Source: Mesorhizobium sp. BR1-1-16 (lineage in GTDB: Bacteria > Pseudomonadota > Alphaproteobacteria > Rhizobiales > Kaistiaceae). Taken from it: a stretch of DNA of 64,000 nucleotides. Location: positions 186,001-250,000 of the forward strand of contig NZ_JAIUIE010000005.1 in the NCBI RefSeq assembly GCF_020165495.1. The letters are read 5' to 3'. The notes under the pieces were generated by a model. The model saw only the letters and a list, made by a program, of their open reading frames with translations, was not told the DNA's origin and searched no databases. Both the position numbers and the translations under genes were made by a program. This document shows, piece after piece, positions 63,876 through 64,000 of this stretch. Position 1 is the stretch's first letter. Each line of letters opens with the position of its first letter.

Positions 63876-64000
63876 CACGCGATTGTCATTCGAATACCCC
63901 TTGAACCCCTCCCCCGCACGTTTGATCGCCGAAGTAGCAATATTACGGAACAATTATCCGATAGAACGGGCATTTTAGGAATGACCGTCCGGTTCGAACC

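Noticed and set aside
1-64000. CRISPR array, tRNA or rRNA genes
   Set aside because: No regular direct-repeat/spacer series, no cloverleaf with TTCGANNC-type arm in intergenic space, and no rRNA-like sequence were seen in the gaps I read.

Overview
The window looks like chromosomal core DNA of an alphaproteobacterium, most likely of the order Hyphomicrobiales (Rhizobiales). Evidence: high GC and strong third-position GC bias, which produces many long antisense shadow frames; a ChvE/GguA/GguB sugar importer; Hyphomicrobiales-type gene orders (tlpA/argH/lptM/lysA, cpdR/hpt, DUF2125/tyrC/hisC/chorismate mutase/metX/metW); a DUF3772-type MscS channel; DUF1344 proteins; and CTTGAC-N17-CTATAT-like promoters. 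The genus cannot be fixed from sequence reading alone. I see no rRNA, tRNA, CRISPR array, transposase or integrase.

Layout. 0-8 kb: an opgG-opgH pair for periplasmic glucans, a full-length pyruvate carboxylase and an SDR. 8-14 kb: a tandem-PAS/GGDEF diguanylate cyclase, an ExoD-like protein, a large MscS-family channel and a CAP-domain lipoprotein. 14.5-20 kb: a sugar ABC importer with two tandem chvE-type binding-protein genes, each followed by the same hairpin, then gguA and gguB. 20-23.5 kb (minus strand): a three-gene set of flippase, GNAT/CelD-like protein and JmjC-like cupin. 23.7-32 kb: a TusA-like protein, an L-arabinose/D-galactose 1-dehydrogenase that fits the importer, an extensin-like protein, TspO, PduO-type adenosyltransferase, rhomboid, etfBA and 3-hydroxybutyryl-CoA dehydrogenase. 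32-41 kb: tlpA, argH, lptM, lysA, an MFS carrier, a VOC protein, a TIGR02302 giant membrane protein, cpdR and hpt. 41-47 kb: ftsEX, a YdcF protein, a PlsC acyltransferase, a ChaC-like protein and a DUF2125 protein.

47.1-50.9 kb holds the clearest accessory insertion. It is a compact three-gene cassette of phage-tail-like proteins ending in a 747-residue tail-spike/SGNH-hydrolase protein, with no other phage genes. It has an AT-rich promoter-like region in front and a strong hairpin behind, and it sits inside an otherwise conserved biosynthetic neighbourhood. After it come tyrC-hisC-chorismate mutase (minus), metX-metW, gloB, rplS, leuC and leuD. The window ends with three tandem copies of a small secreted DUF1344-type gene.

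How the parts fit. Sugar uptake (ChvE-GguAB) can feed the galactose/arabinose dehydrogenase. Several loci build or modify the envelope (OpgGH, flippase cluster, ExoD, LptM, FtsEX, PlsC, MscS). The remainder is central and amino-acid metabolism (pyc, argH, lysA, tyrC/hisC, metXW, leuCD). The best candidates for something undescribed are the phage-tail-like SGNH cassette, the duplicated chvE/hairpin unit, the DUF1344 triplication and the GGDEF protein with two unusual PAS-like repeats.
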